Below, piece by piece: positions 26,269 through 35,506 of a stretch of DNA of 44,760 nt. The notes below the pieces were generated by a model. The model saw nothing but the letters and a program-made list of their open reading frames with translations. It ran no database searches and was not told the DNA's origin. This DNA is from an uncultured Alistipes sp. (lineage in GTDB: Bacteria; Bacteroidota; Bacteroidia; Bacteroidales; Rikenellaceae): the NCBI GenBank assembly GCA_944322375.1, contig CALUOX010000008.1:1-44760 (forward strand), given 5' to 3'. The translations under genes and the position numbers were made by a program. Position 1 is the stretch's first letter. Each line of letters opens with the position of its first letter.

Positions 26269-28425
26269 ATGAAACACATTTTGCTATGGGGAATGGCTCT
26301 GGCGTTATGTACTTTGGGCGCCTGCTCGGACGATTACGACGACACGGAGCTGCGTAACGGACTGGAGAGCCTGAAGAATCGGGTGGCGGCACTCGAAACA
26401 CAGTTGGGCAAGCTCAACGGGGAGATCACGACGATGGATGCGCTGATTGAGAAACTCGAGGGCAATGTCTCGGTCGTGAAGGTCGAGACAAGCGCGGACG
26501 GCAAGAGCTATACGATCTACTTCTCGGACGATACCAAGGCGACGATCACCAACGGATCGGACGGTGCCGCCGGCAAGGATGCACCGGTGATCGGCGTGAA
26601 GGAGGTCGATGGCGTCTATTACTGGACGATAACCAGTGACGGAACGACCGAGTTCCTGACCGACGATGCCGGTCAGAAACTGCGTGTTACGGCCGAGACG
26701 ACACCTCCGCAGTTGAGTGTCGATTCGGAGGGCTACTGGACCGTCAGCTACGACGGAGGTGCAAGCTGGACGCGGATTACGGATGCTGCGGGCGATCCCG
26801 TCAAGGCGGTGACGGACGAAGGATCGGCCATCCAGGAGTCGTTCTTCCGCGCCGTGACGCAGGATGCCGACAATGTCTATTTTACGCTTGCGGACGGTTC
26901 GGTGATAACGGTTGCGAAGCGTTCGGACTTCTATCTGATTCTGCGCAAGGCTCCCGATACGGCAACCTTCGTTTACGGCGAGACCAAGACCTATGAGGTG
27001 GAGAGCAACGGTGTCGCGGAGACCGTCGTGACCAAACCGGACGGATGGCGTGCCTCGCTCAAGGAGAATGTGTTGACCATAACGGCTCCCGCCGAGAGCG
27101 TGGAGAATTACGAGTCCGAGGGCGTGGTGGCCGTGATCTATTCCGACGGCGCGGAGCGCAGCTCGATCGCCAAAATGGAGGTCGTCGTGGAGAAGAGTCA
27201 GACCGGGGTGACCGAAGGCGACTATTTTACGATCGACATCACCGAAGTGACCGACAAGAGCGTATCGGCTACCGTTACGGCCAAGGATCCGTCGATATAC
27301 TATTACGTTTCGGCATATAGCGCCGCAACATTCGACGAGAAGGGTGAAACTGCCGTTGTCAACGAGCTGAAGGCGATGTTCGACTATTTTGTCGCAACCG
27401 GCTTGTGGGAATATTATCGTGACATGTACATGCATACGGGGACGTATGATTTCGTTTCGCCGGATTCGACGCCGTTGACGGCCGGAGAGTCCTATTACCT
27501 GATCGCTTTCGGCCTTGAGGAGAATAAGGAGGCCGGTGTTCTGGATCCCTCCACGCCGGTAATGAAGGTTCCGTTCAAGACGACGGCTCCGGTGGTCGTC
27601 AATACCAAATACCGTGTCAATATCGATCAGCTTAGCTGGTACGGCGTGGAGTACGATGTCGTTCCGAGCGACGACCTGCACTATTTCCACGGAATCGTCA
27701 AGCAGTCCGCCTTTACGGGCGAGGATGGCAGTACGCTCTCCGATGCGGAGGTTGCGGCGGCTTACGTCAAGTCGTACGAGGACCGGTATTATGACGAGCT
27801 CTACTACATGGATCCGACGATCAAATGGACGGATCTCTCCTCGACGGGCACGCAGCACATGTCGGTGCCCAGGGTATGGATTCGGGAGAACCAGCTGGCT
27901 TCGGAGGCGCTGCGGCCGCTGGTTCCCGATACGGACTATTGCCTGATCGTGTTCGGTGTGGACGAAAAGGAGGTTCGCACGGATGTCGTGAAGAAGGAGT
28001 TCCATACGCCGGCTTTCGTGCCGACGGAGAGCTGCACGTTCGATCTGGATGTAACGGTTTCGCGCCAGAATCTGGACATTAGGGTCAAGCCGTCGGATCC
28101 GACGCTGACCTACATGTGCCACCTCGACAAGAGCGCAACGTACTATGAGTTCGAGAACGACATGCAGTTCGCCGCCGATGATCTTTTCTGGACGAAATAC
28201 AACCTTGCGGAGGGCGGAACACTGTCGGATGAACTGCTTTCGGGAGATGTCACGCTGGGAGCCGAGAACCTGTGGGCTTCGACGGGGTACGTGGTCTATG
28301 CTTACGGATGTACGCCCGAGGGCGTTATTACGACACCGTTAACGGTAGTGCGTGTACTCACCGAAGCGGGATCCGATACGCCTCCTGCCACGACGTCCGT
28401 TCCCAAACTGGTGCGGATGCGTTAA
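26269..28425 (+). CDS. Large surface lipoprotein, DUF4988-like with repeated Ig/FN3-like modules
   Basis: Function unknown; 718 residues. A signal peptide ends in a lipobox before Cys, and the next residues are SDDYDD, close to the acidic lipoprotein export signal of Bacteroidetes (SDDDD-like), so it is likely displayed on the cell surface. Then come a coiled coil (about 25-70), a DUF4988-like segment with DGAAGKDAPVIGV and GVYYWTI plus YWTVSYDGGASW, and three modules, each with a Y-strand core (GESYYLIAFG, DTDYCLIVFG, STGYVVYAYG). Start ATG 26269 was preferred over the in-frame TTG 6 nt earlier. A second gene of the same design lies at 30375-32612 on the other strand, across pth-rplY. I saw no catalytic motif; binding or adhesion are only guesses. 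Confidence 0.85.
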   Translation: MKHILLWGMALALCTLGACSDDYDDTELRNGLESLKNRVAALETQLGKLNGEITTMDALIEKLEGNVSVVKVETSADGKSYTIYFSDDTKATITNGSDGAAGKDAPVIGVKEVDGVYYWTITSDGTTEFLTDDAGQKLRVTAETTPPQLSVDSEGYWTVSYDGGASWTRITDAAGDPVKAVTDEGSAIQESFFRAVTQDADNVYFTLADGSVITVAKRSDFYLILRKAPDTATFVYGETKTYEVESNGVAETVVTKPDGWRASLKENVLTITAPAESVENYESEGVVAVIYSDGAERSSIAKMEVVVEKSQTGVTEGDYFTIDITEVTDKSVSATVTAKDPSIYYYVSAYSAATFDEKGETAVVNELKAMFDYFVATGLWEYYRDMYMHTGTYDFVSPDSTPLTAGESYYLIAFGLEENKEAGVLDPSTPVMKVPFKTTAPVVVNTKYRVNIDQLSWYGVEYDVVPSDDLHYFHGIVKQSAFTGEDGSTLSDAEVAAAYVKSYEDRYYDELYYMDPTIKWTDLSSTGTQHMSVPRVWIRENQLASEALRPLVPDTDYCLIVFGVDEKEVRTDVVKKEFHTPAFVPTESCTFDLDVTVSRQNLDIRVKPSDPTLTYMCHLDKSATYYEFENDMQFAADDLFWTKYNLAEGGTLSDELLSGDVTLGAENLWASTGYVVYAYGCTPEGVITTPLTVVRVLTEAGSDTPPATTSVPKLVRMR

Positions 28426-28439
28426 GGAATATCTGATCA

Positions 28440-28473
28440 AAAAAGGCCCCGATCCTGCGATCGGGGCCTTTTT
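28440..28473 (+). terminator. Strong terminator after the lipoprotein gene
   Basis: A 15-bp perfect stem (28440-28454 with 28459-28473, loop CTGC) with A and T runs at both ends, so it can work on both strands. It is 14 nt past the lipoprotein stop and 94 nt beyond the pth stop. Confidence 0.9.
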
Positions 28474-28566
28474 CTTTGCGTAACGTACCGTTTCTCAGCC
28501 CGGGCCGAGCGTGACGATTGCGCAACGGTGTCTTCTGCCGGTAGGGAGTGCGGCCTTTTCCGCCGC

Positions 28567-29130
28567 TTATCGCTTGTTGTAAAGGTTCATCGTGCGTTCG
28601 GCGCCGATGGTCGCGAACGAAAGAACCGCTTCGGCGAAGATCTTCAACCGTTCGGGCAGCGCCTTGCGCTCCTCGTCGGTCCAGGTGCCCAGCACGTAAT
28701 CGACCTGGTGGCCGCGTGCGAAGTCTCCGCCGATTCCGAAGCGGATTCGGGCATAATCCTCCGTGCCAAGCAGCTCGGAGATGTTTTTCAATCCGTTGTG
28801 ACCGCCGGCGCTCCCTTTGGTGCGCATGCGCAGCGTTCCGAACGGAAGGGCAATGTCATCGACCACGACCAGCAGATTTTCGAGCGGGATCTTCTCCGTC
28901 TCCATCCAGTAGCGGACGGCTTTTCCGGAGAGGTTCATGTAGGTCGAGGGCTTGAGCAGAAGCAGCGTCCGCCCCTTATGCCGCAACTCGGCGGTTGCGC
29001 CGTATCGATTTGTGGTAAAAACGATGTTGGACTGCTCGGCCAAGCAGTCCAACACCTTGAATCCGATGTTGTGGCGGGTATCGGCGTATTCCGCACCGAT
29101 GTTGCCCAGCCCGACAACGAGGTATTTCAT
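28567..29130 (-). CDS. pth: Peptidyl-tRNA hydrolase
   Basis: Releases peptides from peptidyl-tRNA that drops off the ribosome; essential in most bacteria. The 187-residue protein shows [18 protein letters not shown] (His in RHNIGF is catalytic), [13 protein letters not shown] and [27 protein letters not shown]. It lies downstream of rplY on the same strand, a common pairing, but here they are separated by a 498-bp gap filled mostly by a repeat array. Confidence 0.96.
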   Translation of the reverse strand: MKYLVVGLGNIGAEYADTRHNIGFKVLDCLAEQSNIVFTTNRYGATAELRHKGRTLLLLKPSTYMNLSGKAVRYWMETEKIPLENLLVVVDDIALPFGTLRMRTKGSAGGHNGLKNISELLGTEDYARIRFGIGGDFARGHQVDYVLGTWTDEERKALPERLKIFAEAVLSFATIGAERTMNLYNKR

Positions 29131-29313
29131 TGTTTGTAGCGTTTAATCCTCTGTGTATTTCCGTGAGGAGGGTTTTCTGCCTTTTTGCACGCCGCACCGC
29201 AGGGCCTTGCTGTCGCGCAGTTCCTTCGGCGCCTTGTGCGTTTTGTCCGGGAGTCTGGTTTTTATCCGGTTCCGGTTATGCGTTCCGTTCGGGACGTTTC
29301 AAGCGCTGTTTCC

Positions 29314-29603
29314 AAGTCCAGCCCTCAAGGTCCAGCTTTCGGAACCGGTCTTCGGAGTCCAATCCTCAAGGCTCAGTCCTCTGAGCCTGTCTTTGGAGGC
29401 CACTCCTCAAAGTTCGACCCTCAAAGTTCGACCCTCAAAGTCCAACCCTCGGAGCCAGTCTTCGGAGGCCACTCCTCAAAGTTCGACCTTCAAAGTCCAA
29501 CCCTCGGAGTCCAATCCTCAAGGTTCAGTCCTCAGAGTCTGTCTTCGGAGGCCAGCCCTTTAGAGTCCACTTCTCAAAGTCCAGCCCTCGGAGTCCGGCC
29601 CTC
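29314..29603. repeat. 14-bp degenerate tandem repeat between rplY and pth
   Basis: About 21 units of mostly 14 bp (some 13 or 15) with consensus near RRAGTCCAnYCCTC. Two adjacent copies of AAAGTTCGACCCTC are identical. Because 14 is not a multiple of three, no frame can read it as a peptide repeat. On the strand of rplY and pth transcription it is purine-rich with recurring GAGGG. A run of nine C follows at 29612-29620, just past the rplY stop. The outer part of the gap (29131-29313) shows nothing. Confidence 0.85.
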
Positions 29604-29628
29604 GGAATGCTCCCCCCCCCTCGATCGG

Positions 29629-30201
29629 TTACTGTGCGGCCTGGTCGGCACCACGCGAAGCACGTGTTACACGTACGGCGCAGATGGCGGTTGTTGCCGG
29701 CGTGAGGAACTTCAGGTCGTCGGACTTGAGGTCGCCTACGAAGATGGTCTTGCCTACGCCGAGCGACGTTACATCGACCGTAATCTCATCGGGCAGTTTG
29801 TCAACCATGCCGCTTACGACGAGTTTGCGGGTCGAGAGCACGAGCTTGCCGCCGACCTTCACACCTTCGGCGTTACCCGTCAGACGTACCGGAACGGTGA
29901 TGGCTACGGGTTTGCCCTCCTGTACGCGGTAGAAATCGATGTGGAGGATCTCCTCACGTACGGGGTGGAACTGTACCTCGCGCATGACGGCCTTTTCGGC
30001 CTTTCCGTTGATCATGAGCTCCACGATATAGGAGTTGGGCGTGTAGATCAGCGGTTTGAGCGCCTTGGCGCTGACGGTGAACGATACGGTTTCGCCTCCT
30101 CCGTAGAGGACGCCGGGAACGAGTCCCTCACGACGCATTGCACGGCTTGCTTTCTTGCCGAAATCGGTACGCGGCGTGGTTTCGATCTTGATGACTTGCA
30201 T
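29629..30201 (-). CDS. rplY: 50S ribosomal protein L25 with C-terminal CTC domain
   Basis: Binds 5S rRNA in the large subunit. The 190-residue protein is the long Ctc form: an N-terminal L25 domain (about 1-95, including TPRTDFGKKASRAMRREGLVPGVLYGG) and a C-terminal beta domain (KVGGKLVLSTRKLVVSGMVDKLPDEI). The alanine-rich tail (SRGADQAAQ) is short. The start at 30201 has a promoter 80-110 bp upstream. It pairs with pth in many bacteria. Confidence 0.95.
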   Translation of the reverse strand: MQVIKIETTPRTDFGKKASRAMRREGLVPGVLYGGGETVSFTVSAKALKPLIYTPNSYIVELMINGKAEKAVMREVQFHPVREEILHIDFYRVQEGKPVAITVPVRLTGNAEGVKVGGKLVLSTRKLVVSGMVDKLPDEITVDVTSLGVGKTIFVGDLKSDDLKFLTPATTAICAVRVTRASRGADQAAQ

Positions 30202-30281
30202 GATAAAAAAGTTTTAGTGTTACCTTGGGCGCCGCTCAGTCCTGCCTCGTACAGGCCCCCTCGACGCTTGCTTTCGGAGTG

Positions 30282-30311
30282 CAAAGATAGCTAAAAATTC
30301 ACAAAAACAAA
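30282..30311 (-). promoter_or_regulatory. Bacteroidetes-type promoter for rplY
   Basis: On the minus strand: TTTG (30311-30308), 18-nt spacer, TATCTTTG (30289-30282). It precedes the rplY start by 80 nt, leaving a leader long enough for regulation. Its -33 element touches the terminator of the upstream lipoprotein gene. Confidence 0.65.
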
Positions 30312-30358
30312 TTCCCGCGGCCGAAGAATTGGAAAATCAACTCTTTGGCTGCGGGAAT
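30311..30358 (-). terminator. Terminator after the minus-strand surface lipoprotein gene
   Basis: Arms of 17 nt (30311-30327 and 30342-30358) pair with two mismatches, followed on the minus strand by TTTGTTTTTGTG. It lies 16 nt past the stop of the gene at 30375. Confidence 0.75.
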
Positions 30359-30374
30359 CGGTTTCAGCGGCGCT

Positions 30375-32612
30375 CTATTCGAACGATGCTACGCTGCGCT
30401 TTACGAGGGGTGCGTCGGGTATCGTCGGACGTACGGCAGCCGTTGCGGGGCGGCATCCGGCAAAGCGGCGGTCGAGTGCCTTGGGAAGTGCGGCCGGACG
30501 GTTGGTCGGACGGGCCGGAGCGGCGACGGTCGTGATCGTCCCGGCCTCATCGACCGTAAAGAATACGCTCTGCATGCCGGTCGTCAGGACATCCGCCTCG
30601 CTCAGGCCATAGGCATAGGCGACATAGGTCGTGCCGGGATCGAAACTGATGTCAAGGTCAAGACTGGGAATCGTGAAGGTCTGGTCTCCCTGCAGGAAGA
30701 GACCGAACATGCCGAAAAGTTCGGCGGCGCTCATTGTCTCTGCGGAGGCCATCTCCTTCCACATGGCCAGATCATCGATCAGGTAGTCGTTGTCGGAGGG
30801 AGCTTCCATGAGGAAGTCGGCCTCACCGACCATGCCGACATAGGTCATCTGCTTGTCTTCGGGGATGACCGTCATGTTGAGCCCCTCTTCCGTAACGGAG
30901 TTGAGCGTGATCGTGCAGGCCATCGGCTGCAGATCGACGGTCGATTCGGCGAGCGTGCGGAAGGGTTCCGAGACATAGACATCGGTCGTCTGGCGGGCCT
31001 TGTCGTCGAGACCTACGGCTACGACGCAATACTCTGTATCGGGATCCCACTGCTCGAAGTAGGTGAACTGGTCGGTGCCGGTTGTGGTAACCATGCCGGC
31101 AGCCGCCTCGACCGTGATTTCGAATCCGTATTGTTCCGAGAGCGCCTCGGCAATGATGGCCAGACCGTCGTTCATCAGTGCGGCGGCACCGCCCTTGTCG
31201 GCATAGCTGTCAACGAGCACCTTGTTGTAAACCTGCCAGAAATAGGTCGTTTCGGGGTTCGACGGTGTTACGGTAACGGTTCCGCCCGTTGCATTGAGGT
31301 CGGTTACCTGCGACTCGAAGGTGCAGTCCTGCGGCACCAGTTCTCCGCCGGGGGTGTGGAACTCGACGACAACGACGTCGGTCGTCGGATAACCGGCCAC
31401 GCAGCCGAACGCTACGGCGCAGTAGTCGGTATCTTCATCGAGGATGGAGGTGAAATCCCGCTCCACGTTCCCCGTCTCGATGCACTGGTCGAGCGCCATG
31501 CCGTAGATACCGATCATGTGCTGTGCCAGCTGGTCGAGCGGATAACCTTCAATGCGGTCCGCTTCGATGCAGTTGAGGAAATAGGGGTCGGAGTTGGTCG
31601 TTTCGACCTTCACGAGAGCGGTTCCGGGCTCTACCGTTATGCTGATCCGGTTGGTCGAAGGCTGGACTTCGGTCGTGGCGATGAATCCGTAAACGGGGTC
31701 GGTTGCAAGTGCACCCTCGGCCGTGACGCCGAAGACCATGACTGCATATTCCGTCTTGGGTTTCAGGTTCCAGACCTCTCCGGCTTCGATGCTCTTGTTC
31801 CCTTTGTGAACGAGTTGGCCGTCGGCTACACTCCAATCGACTTGCCCCTTCTGCTCTTCGAGCTGGATGAATGCCTCGGCAACGGCCGCCGGCGACTCCA
31901 GTTTTTCGAATTCGGTACGGGTGGTAACTCCGACATAATAGTTTTGCTGCCCGTCGCGGGCCTTGATGTCGATTGTGAAGCTTTGCGGTTCGGCGCCGGA
32001 AAGCGTCATGTCGAAGGGCTTGACGGTGGGTACGGTGATCTTTGTCCCGTCCGGCAGGATGAAATAGACGTAGTTTTCGTCCATCTCGATCTGGATGCCG
32101 TCACCGGTTGCCTTGTCGAGCATCGTCCAGGTCTTTCCGTTGTCGTAGGAGATGTACCAGTACTCCTCCTCGATCTTCAGCTTCGGCGTTATGCCGTCCT
32201 TGCCCGAGACGGGAAGTTTGTTCCCCGCACCGTCGGTGAGCCACTCCCCGTCGAGCGTCCAGTAATAGACACCGTCGGTATCCTGTTTGACCGATACCAC
32301 GGGCGACGTTCCGTCCTCACCGTGATAGATGACGATGGGCGTGCTCTTGGCGAACTTGATCGTGTAGCCGACGACGGTCCCGTTCTCGGTGAGCGGCTCG
32401 ACGGAGGTTATGTAATCCCCCTTTTCGAGGGCGGTGACGATACTCTGCATGGAGGAGAGGTTCGTGTTCATGCTGTTGCAGAGCTGTTCGAGTTTCTGAA
32501 GGCGTTGCTCGAACTCGTCCATGCGCTTGACGAGTTCCGAATCGTCGTACGTGTCGTTGCATCCGGCTGTCAGCATGCCGAAACCCGCAAGGAGTAGAAA
32601 GAGTTTTTTCAT
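30375..32612 (-). CDS. Large surface lipoprotein, paralogue of the one at 26269-28425
   Basis: Function unknown; 745 residues. The start at 32612 (MKKLFLLLAGFGMLTAGC) gives a clean lipoprotein signal; the in-frame extension to 32672 crosses the promoter. After Cys come NDTYDD (acidic export-type signal) and a coiled coil (about 25-55), then DUF4988-like sequence (DGVYYWTLDGEWLTDGAG, YWYISYDNGKTW), then four modules with KTEYAVMVFG, DTDYCAVAFG, DTEYCVVAVG and TTYVAYAYG cores. The paralogue has three. The two share the YDD(T/S)EL start after the lipid site and the TTDV..EFHTP-type strand. The last 50 residues are proline-, arginine- and alanine-rich and look unlike the rest, perhaps a read-through extension of the ancestral end. 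Likely surface exposed. Confidence 0.85.
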   Translation of the reverse strand: MKKLFLLLAGFGMLTAGCNDTYDDSELVKRMDEFEQRLQKLEQLCNSMNTNLSSMQSIVTALEKGDYITSVEPLTENGTVVGYTIKFAKSTPIVIYHGEDGTSPVVSVKQDTDGVYYWTLDGEWLTDGAGNKLPVSGKDGITPKLKIEEEYWYISYDNGKTWTMLDKATGDGIQIEMDENYVYFILPDGTKITVPTVKPFDMTLSGAEPQSFTIDIKARDGQQNYYVGVTTRTEFEKLESPAAVAEAFIQLEEQKGQVDWSVADGQLVHKGNKSIEAGEVWNLKPKTEYAVMVFGVTAEGALATDPVYGFIATTEVQPSTNRISITVEPGTALVKVETTNSDPYFLNCIEADRIEGYPLDQLAQHMIGIYGMALDQCIETGNVERDFTSILDEDTDYCAVAFGCVAGYPTTDVVVVEFHTPGGELVPQDCTFESQVTDLNATGGTVTVTPSNPETTYFWQVYNKVLVDSYADKGGAAALMNDGLAIIAEALSEQYGFEITVEAAAGMVTTTGTDQFTYFEQWDPDTEYCVVAVGLDDKARQTTDVYVSEPFRTLAESTVDLQPMACTITLNSVTEEGLNMTVIPEDKQMTYVGMVGEADFLMEAPSDNDYLIDDLAMWKEMASAETMSAAELFGMFGLFLQGDQTFTIPSLDLDISFDPGTTYVAYAYGLSEADVLTTGMQSVFFTVDEAGTITTVAAPARPTNRPAALPKALDRRFAGCRPATAAVRPTIPDAPLVKRSVASFE

Positions 32613-32671
32613 AAGGCAAAGAATAAAGAATATTTTGTGTAAATGGAATTTGTCCGGGCAACAAACGGACA

Positions 32672-32701
32672 CAAAGATAGCGAAAAAGCGGAGGGTTCAA
32701 A
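32672..32701 (-). promoter_or_regulatory. Bacteroidetes-type promoter for the surface lipoprotein gene
   Basis: On the minus strand: TTTG (32701-32698), 18-nt spacer, TATCTTTG (32679-32672), 60 nt before the ATG. The -7 element and downstream context closely match the rplY promoter. The 349-bp gap to the ABC gene holds this and the opposed promoter only. Confidence 0.65.
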
Positions 32702-32910
32702 ATATAATTTGACAATTTAATTGTCTTGCCGGAGGGATATTTGCGTTTTTCGGCCGAATCCTGCGGCGCCGGAGCCCCTCCCTTCCGGACCGGTTCCCGC
32801 GATTCTGCTGTCCGGGGGCTTTCCGTCTTCGGGCTATGGGGGCCGCGCAAGGCGGAGTTCCGGAAGGTACGGGGCAACAACGGCCGCGCTGAATTTTTTT
32901 ATGCGGTCTG

Positions 32911-32943
32911 TTGGGTGCGGGCTCCCAAAAATCCCTATATTTG
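32911..32943 (+). promoter_or_regulatory. Bacteroidetes-type promoter for the ABC exporter ATPase gene
   Basis: TTG (32911-32913), 22-nt spacer, TATATTTG (32936-32943), a perfect -7 match. It lies 18 nt before the ATG at 32962 and argues against the longer in-frame start at 32911. Confidence 0.55.
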
Positions 32944-32961
32944 CAAATAATTTTTCCGCCG

Positions 32962-33939
32962 ATGGAAGACTTTCTTTTGCATGCCGAGCATGTGTCGAAA
33001 CGGTATGCCGGCCATACGGCTCTGGACGATGTGTCGATTTCCGTTCCGCGCGGATCGGTTTATGGGCTGCTGGGCCCCAACGGTGCCGGCAAGACCACGC
33101 TGATCCGTATCATCAACCGGATAACGGCCCCCGACCGGGGCGCTGTTTTTTTCGACGGGCATCCGTTTGCGCCGTCCGATGTGCGGCATATCGGTTATCT
33201 GCCCGAAGAGCGGGGCCTCTACAAGAAGATGAAGGTCGGGGAACAGGCGTTGTTCTTCGCCCGTTTGAAGGGCCTTTCGCGCAATGAGGCGACGCGCCGG
33301 TTGCGGATGTGGTTCGACCGTTTCGACATCGCATCGTGGTGGAACCGCCGTGTCGAGGAGTTGTCGAAGGGAATGGCCCAGAAGGTGCAGTTCATCGTGA
33401 CGGTGCTGCATGAACCCGAACTGTTGATCTTCGACGAGCCTTTTTCCGGGTTCGATCCGATCAATGCGAATTTGTTGAAGGAGGAGATTCTCGCTTTGCG
33501 CGACCGGGGGGCGACGGTGATCTTTTCGACGCACAACATGTCGTCGGTCGAAGAGGTGTGTGACCATATCACTTTGATCAACCGATCGCGCAATATTCTT
33601 TCGGGCGCGGTGGCGGAGATCCGGCGCCGGCATGGCCAGAACCTTTTCCGGCTCGAATATCGGGGCGATGAGCCGGCGCTGCGGAGCGCTTTGGCGGGGC
33701 GCTGCGAGGTCGTCGCAACCGATGGGGATGCCGAACCTCCCGCCGACGGAACGCAGGATGCCGCTCCAACCCTCAGGGCACCGGCGGCATTGCGGTCGTT
33801 GACAATTCATGTCGCCGACGACAAGGCGTTGCATGCCGTCATTGCGGCGGCCAACGAAGCGGTCGCCCTGCGCTCGTTTGCCGAAGAGATCCCGTCGATG
33901 AACGACATCTTCATCCGGGCAGTCAACGGAACCTTGTGA
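32962..33939 (+). CDS. ABC transporter ATP-binding protein, NatA-like
   Basis: ATPase of an ABC-2-type exporter; substrate unknown. The 325-residue protein has Walker A GPNGAGKTT, signature ELSKGM, Walker B LLIFDEP and the H-loop FSTHNM. A C-terminal extension of about 100 residues after the nucleotide-binding domain is typical of NatA/CcmA-like exporters. Start 32962 (MEDFLLHAEHVSKRY) begins at the usual point of the domain. The permease gene follows on the same strand after 221 bp. Confidence 0.92.
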   Translation: MEDFLLHAEHVSKRYAGHTALDDVSISVPRGSVYGLLGPNGAGKTTLIRIINRITAPDRGAVFFDGHPFAPSDVRHIGYLPEERGLYKKMKVGEQALFFARLKGLSRNEATRRLRMWFDRFDIASWWNRRVEELSKGMAQKVQFIVTVLHEPELLIFDEPFSGFDPINANLLKEEILALRDRGATVIFSTHNMSSVEEVCDHITLINRSRNILSGAVAEIRRRHGQNLFRLEYRGDEPALRSALAGRCEVVATDGDAEPPADGTQDAAPTLRAPAALRSLTIHVADDKALHAVIAAANEAVALRSFAEEIPSMNDIFIRAVNGTL

Positions 33940-34160
33940 TGTCCCGCTGGCGGCCGTGTCCGGACGAATGGACGGGGCCGAAGAGCCGGCAACCCGTTTT
34001 GCCGAAACGGCGCCGGGGCTGCTCCCCTGCAATCCGTCTTCGGGAAGCGGGGCCTGCAGAAAATAAAAGATTGGTTGTCGTCACAGCCGCCGGTTAGGGC
34101 CCTCCGTGCCGGACGGTGCGGGGTTGGGACGACAGAAAAGATTCGAAAGGAGAAGAGATT

Positions 34161-35468
34161 ATGTCCGATATGCTGTTGATCGTGGAGCGCGAGTTCAACG
34201 AACGCGTCCGCAAAAAGTCGTTTATCGTAACAACGCTGCTGATGCCGTTGCTGATGATTGGGCTGATGCTGGCTCCGGCGTTGATGATGAGTTATGTGGC
34301 GGGTGATGCCAAGACGATCGTCGTCATCGACCGCAGCGGCGTGGTTGCCCCGCAACTGACGGATACCGAAAGCGTCCATTTCGAACGGTCGGATATTCCG
34401 GTCGATACGGCGCGGCGCGTGATGACAGACAAGTTCGGCGTATTGGCAATCGGTGCCGATATCCTGGCGGATCCTTCCGACGTGCAGCTCTATACCAATG
34501 CCGCGTCATCGATGATGCTCGAAGAGGAGGTGCGCGGCCAGATCGCCGGTATTCTCGAAAAAGAGAAGCTGCAATCCTACCGGATCGAGAATCTCGACCG
34601 CATCCTTGCCGAGGTGAAAACCGACGTGCACATGCAGGTAATCCGCAATGACGGGGATCTCCCCTCGTCGGGATCGTCGTCCATCGCTACGGTGCTGGGA
34701 ATGGCGCTGGGGCTGATTCTCTACATGTTTCTGATGGCGTATGGGGCGATGGTGATGCAGAGTGTCATCGAAGAGAAATCTTCGCGCGTGCTGGAGGTAA
34801 TCGTCTCTTCGGTGCGTCCCTTCGACCTGATGATGGGCAAGATTCTGGGCGTTGTGCTCGTCGCGGTCGTACAGGTGGCGATCTGGGGCGTGCTGGCCTG
34901 TGGAATCGGCCCGGCCGTCATGCCGCTGGTTCTTCCCGACGGTGCGATGGCCGCTGCCAGATTCGTGCAGCAGGGCGGTGATGCGGCAATGATGGCCTCC
35001 TTCGATCCCGACATGTTGGGTGCATTGGCCGTTGCCACCGATATCGGATATCTGGCATCGCTGTTCGGCTATCTGCTGCTCTTTATCGTCGGCGGCTGCC
35101 TGCTCTATTGCGCGATGTTTGCCGCCGTCGGTTCGGCGGTGGACAACGCCCAGGATGCCGCACAGCTGCAAATGCCGGTCATGATCCCGATCATGTTGGC
35201 CTTTTTTGCCGAGATGTCGATCCTGACCGATCCCAATTCGTCGCTGGCCGTCTGGTTCTCGATCATCCCCTTTACCTCGCCGGTCGTGATGATTGCCCGC
35301 ATTCCGTATGGGATTCCGACGTGGGAGATCATCCTTTCGCTGGTGCTGCTCTATGCCTCGTTCGTCGGTATGGTATGGGTTGCGGCGAAGATTTACCGGG
35401 TGGGAATCTTCATGTACGGCAAGAAACCGACGCTGCGCGAGATGTGCCGGTGGATCCGTTACAAATGA
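34161..35468 (+). CDS. ABC-2-type transporter permease, NatB-like
   Basis: Membrane partner of the ATPase encoded upstream. The 435-residue protein has one N-terminal membrane helix (about 19-45, TTLLMPLLMIGLMLAPALMM), a large extracytoplasmic loop of about 140 residues, then five to six more helices. VIEEKSSRVLEVIVSSVRP in the loop before the second helix pair is a hallmark of the NatB/ABC-2 family. Natural partners of this kind export sodium, drugs or peptides; here the substrate is unknown. The start 34161 (MSDMLLIVEREFNERVRKKSF) follows AGGAGAAGAG. The 221-bp gap to the ATPase gene shows no terminator, so they may be one operon. Confidence 0.9.
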   Translation: MSDMLLIVEREFNERVRKKSFIVTTLLMPLLMIGLMLAPALMMSYVAGDAKTIVVIDRSGVVAPQLTDTESVHFERSDIPVDTARRVMTDKFGVLAIGADILADPSDVQLYTNAASSMMLEEEVRGQIAGILEKEKLQSYRIENLDRILAEVKTDVHMQVIRNDGDLPSSGSSSIATVLGMALGLILYMFLMAYGAMVMQSVIEEKSSRVLEVIVSSVRPFDLMMGKILGVVLVAVVQVAIWGVLACGIGPAVMPLVLPDGAMAAARFVQQGGDAAMMASFDPDMLGALAVATDIGYLASLFGYLLLFIVGGCLLYCAMFAAVGSAVDNAQDAAQLQMPVMIPIMLAFFAEMSILTDPNSSLAVWFSIIPFTSPVVMIARIPYGIPTWEIILSLVLLYASFVGMVWVAAKIYRVGIFMYGKKPTLREMCRWIRYK

Positions 35469-35506
35469 CCTGCTGAAAAGATAGATGCAACCCGAATAAA
35501 ACCTTT

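Noticed and set aside
29400-29490. GTTCGACC motifs as tRNA T-loops
   Set aside because: They belong to the 14-bp array; no acceptor, D-arm or anticodon pairing can be formed.
29185-30294. A 369-codon plus-strand frame over the 14-bp repeats and rplY
   Set aside because: It is antisense to rplY, and the unit length is not a multiple of three, so no repeated peptide is maintained.
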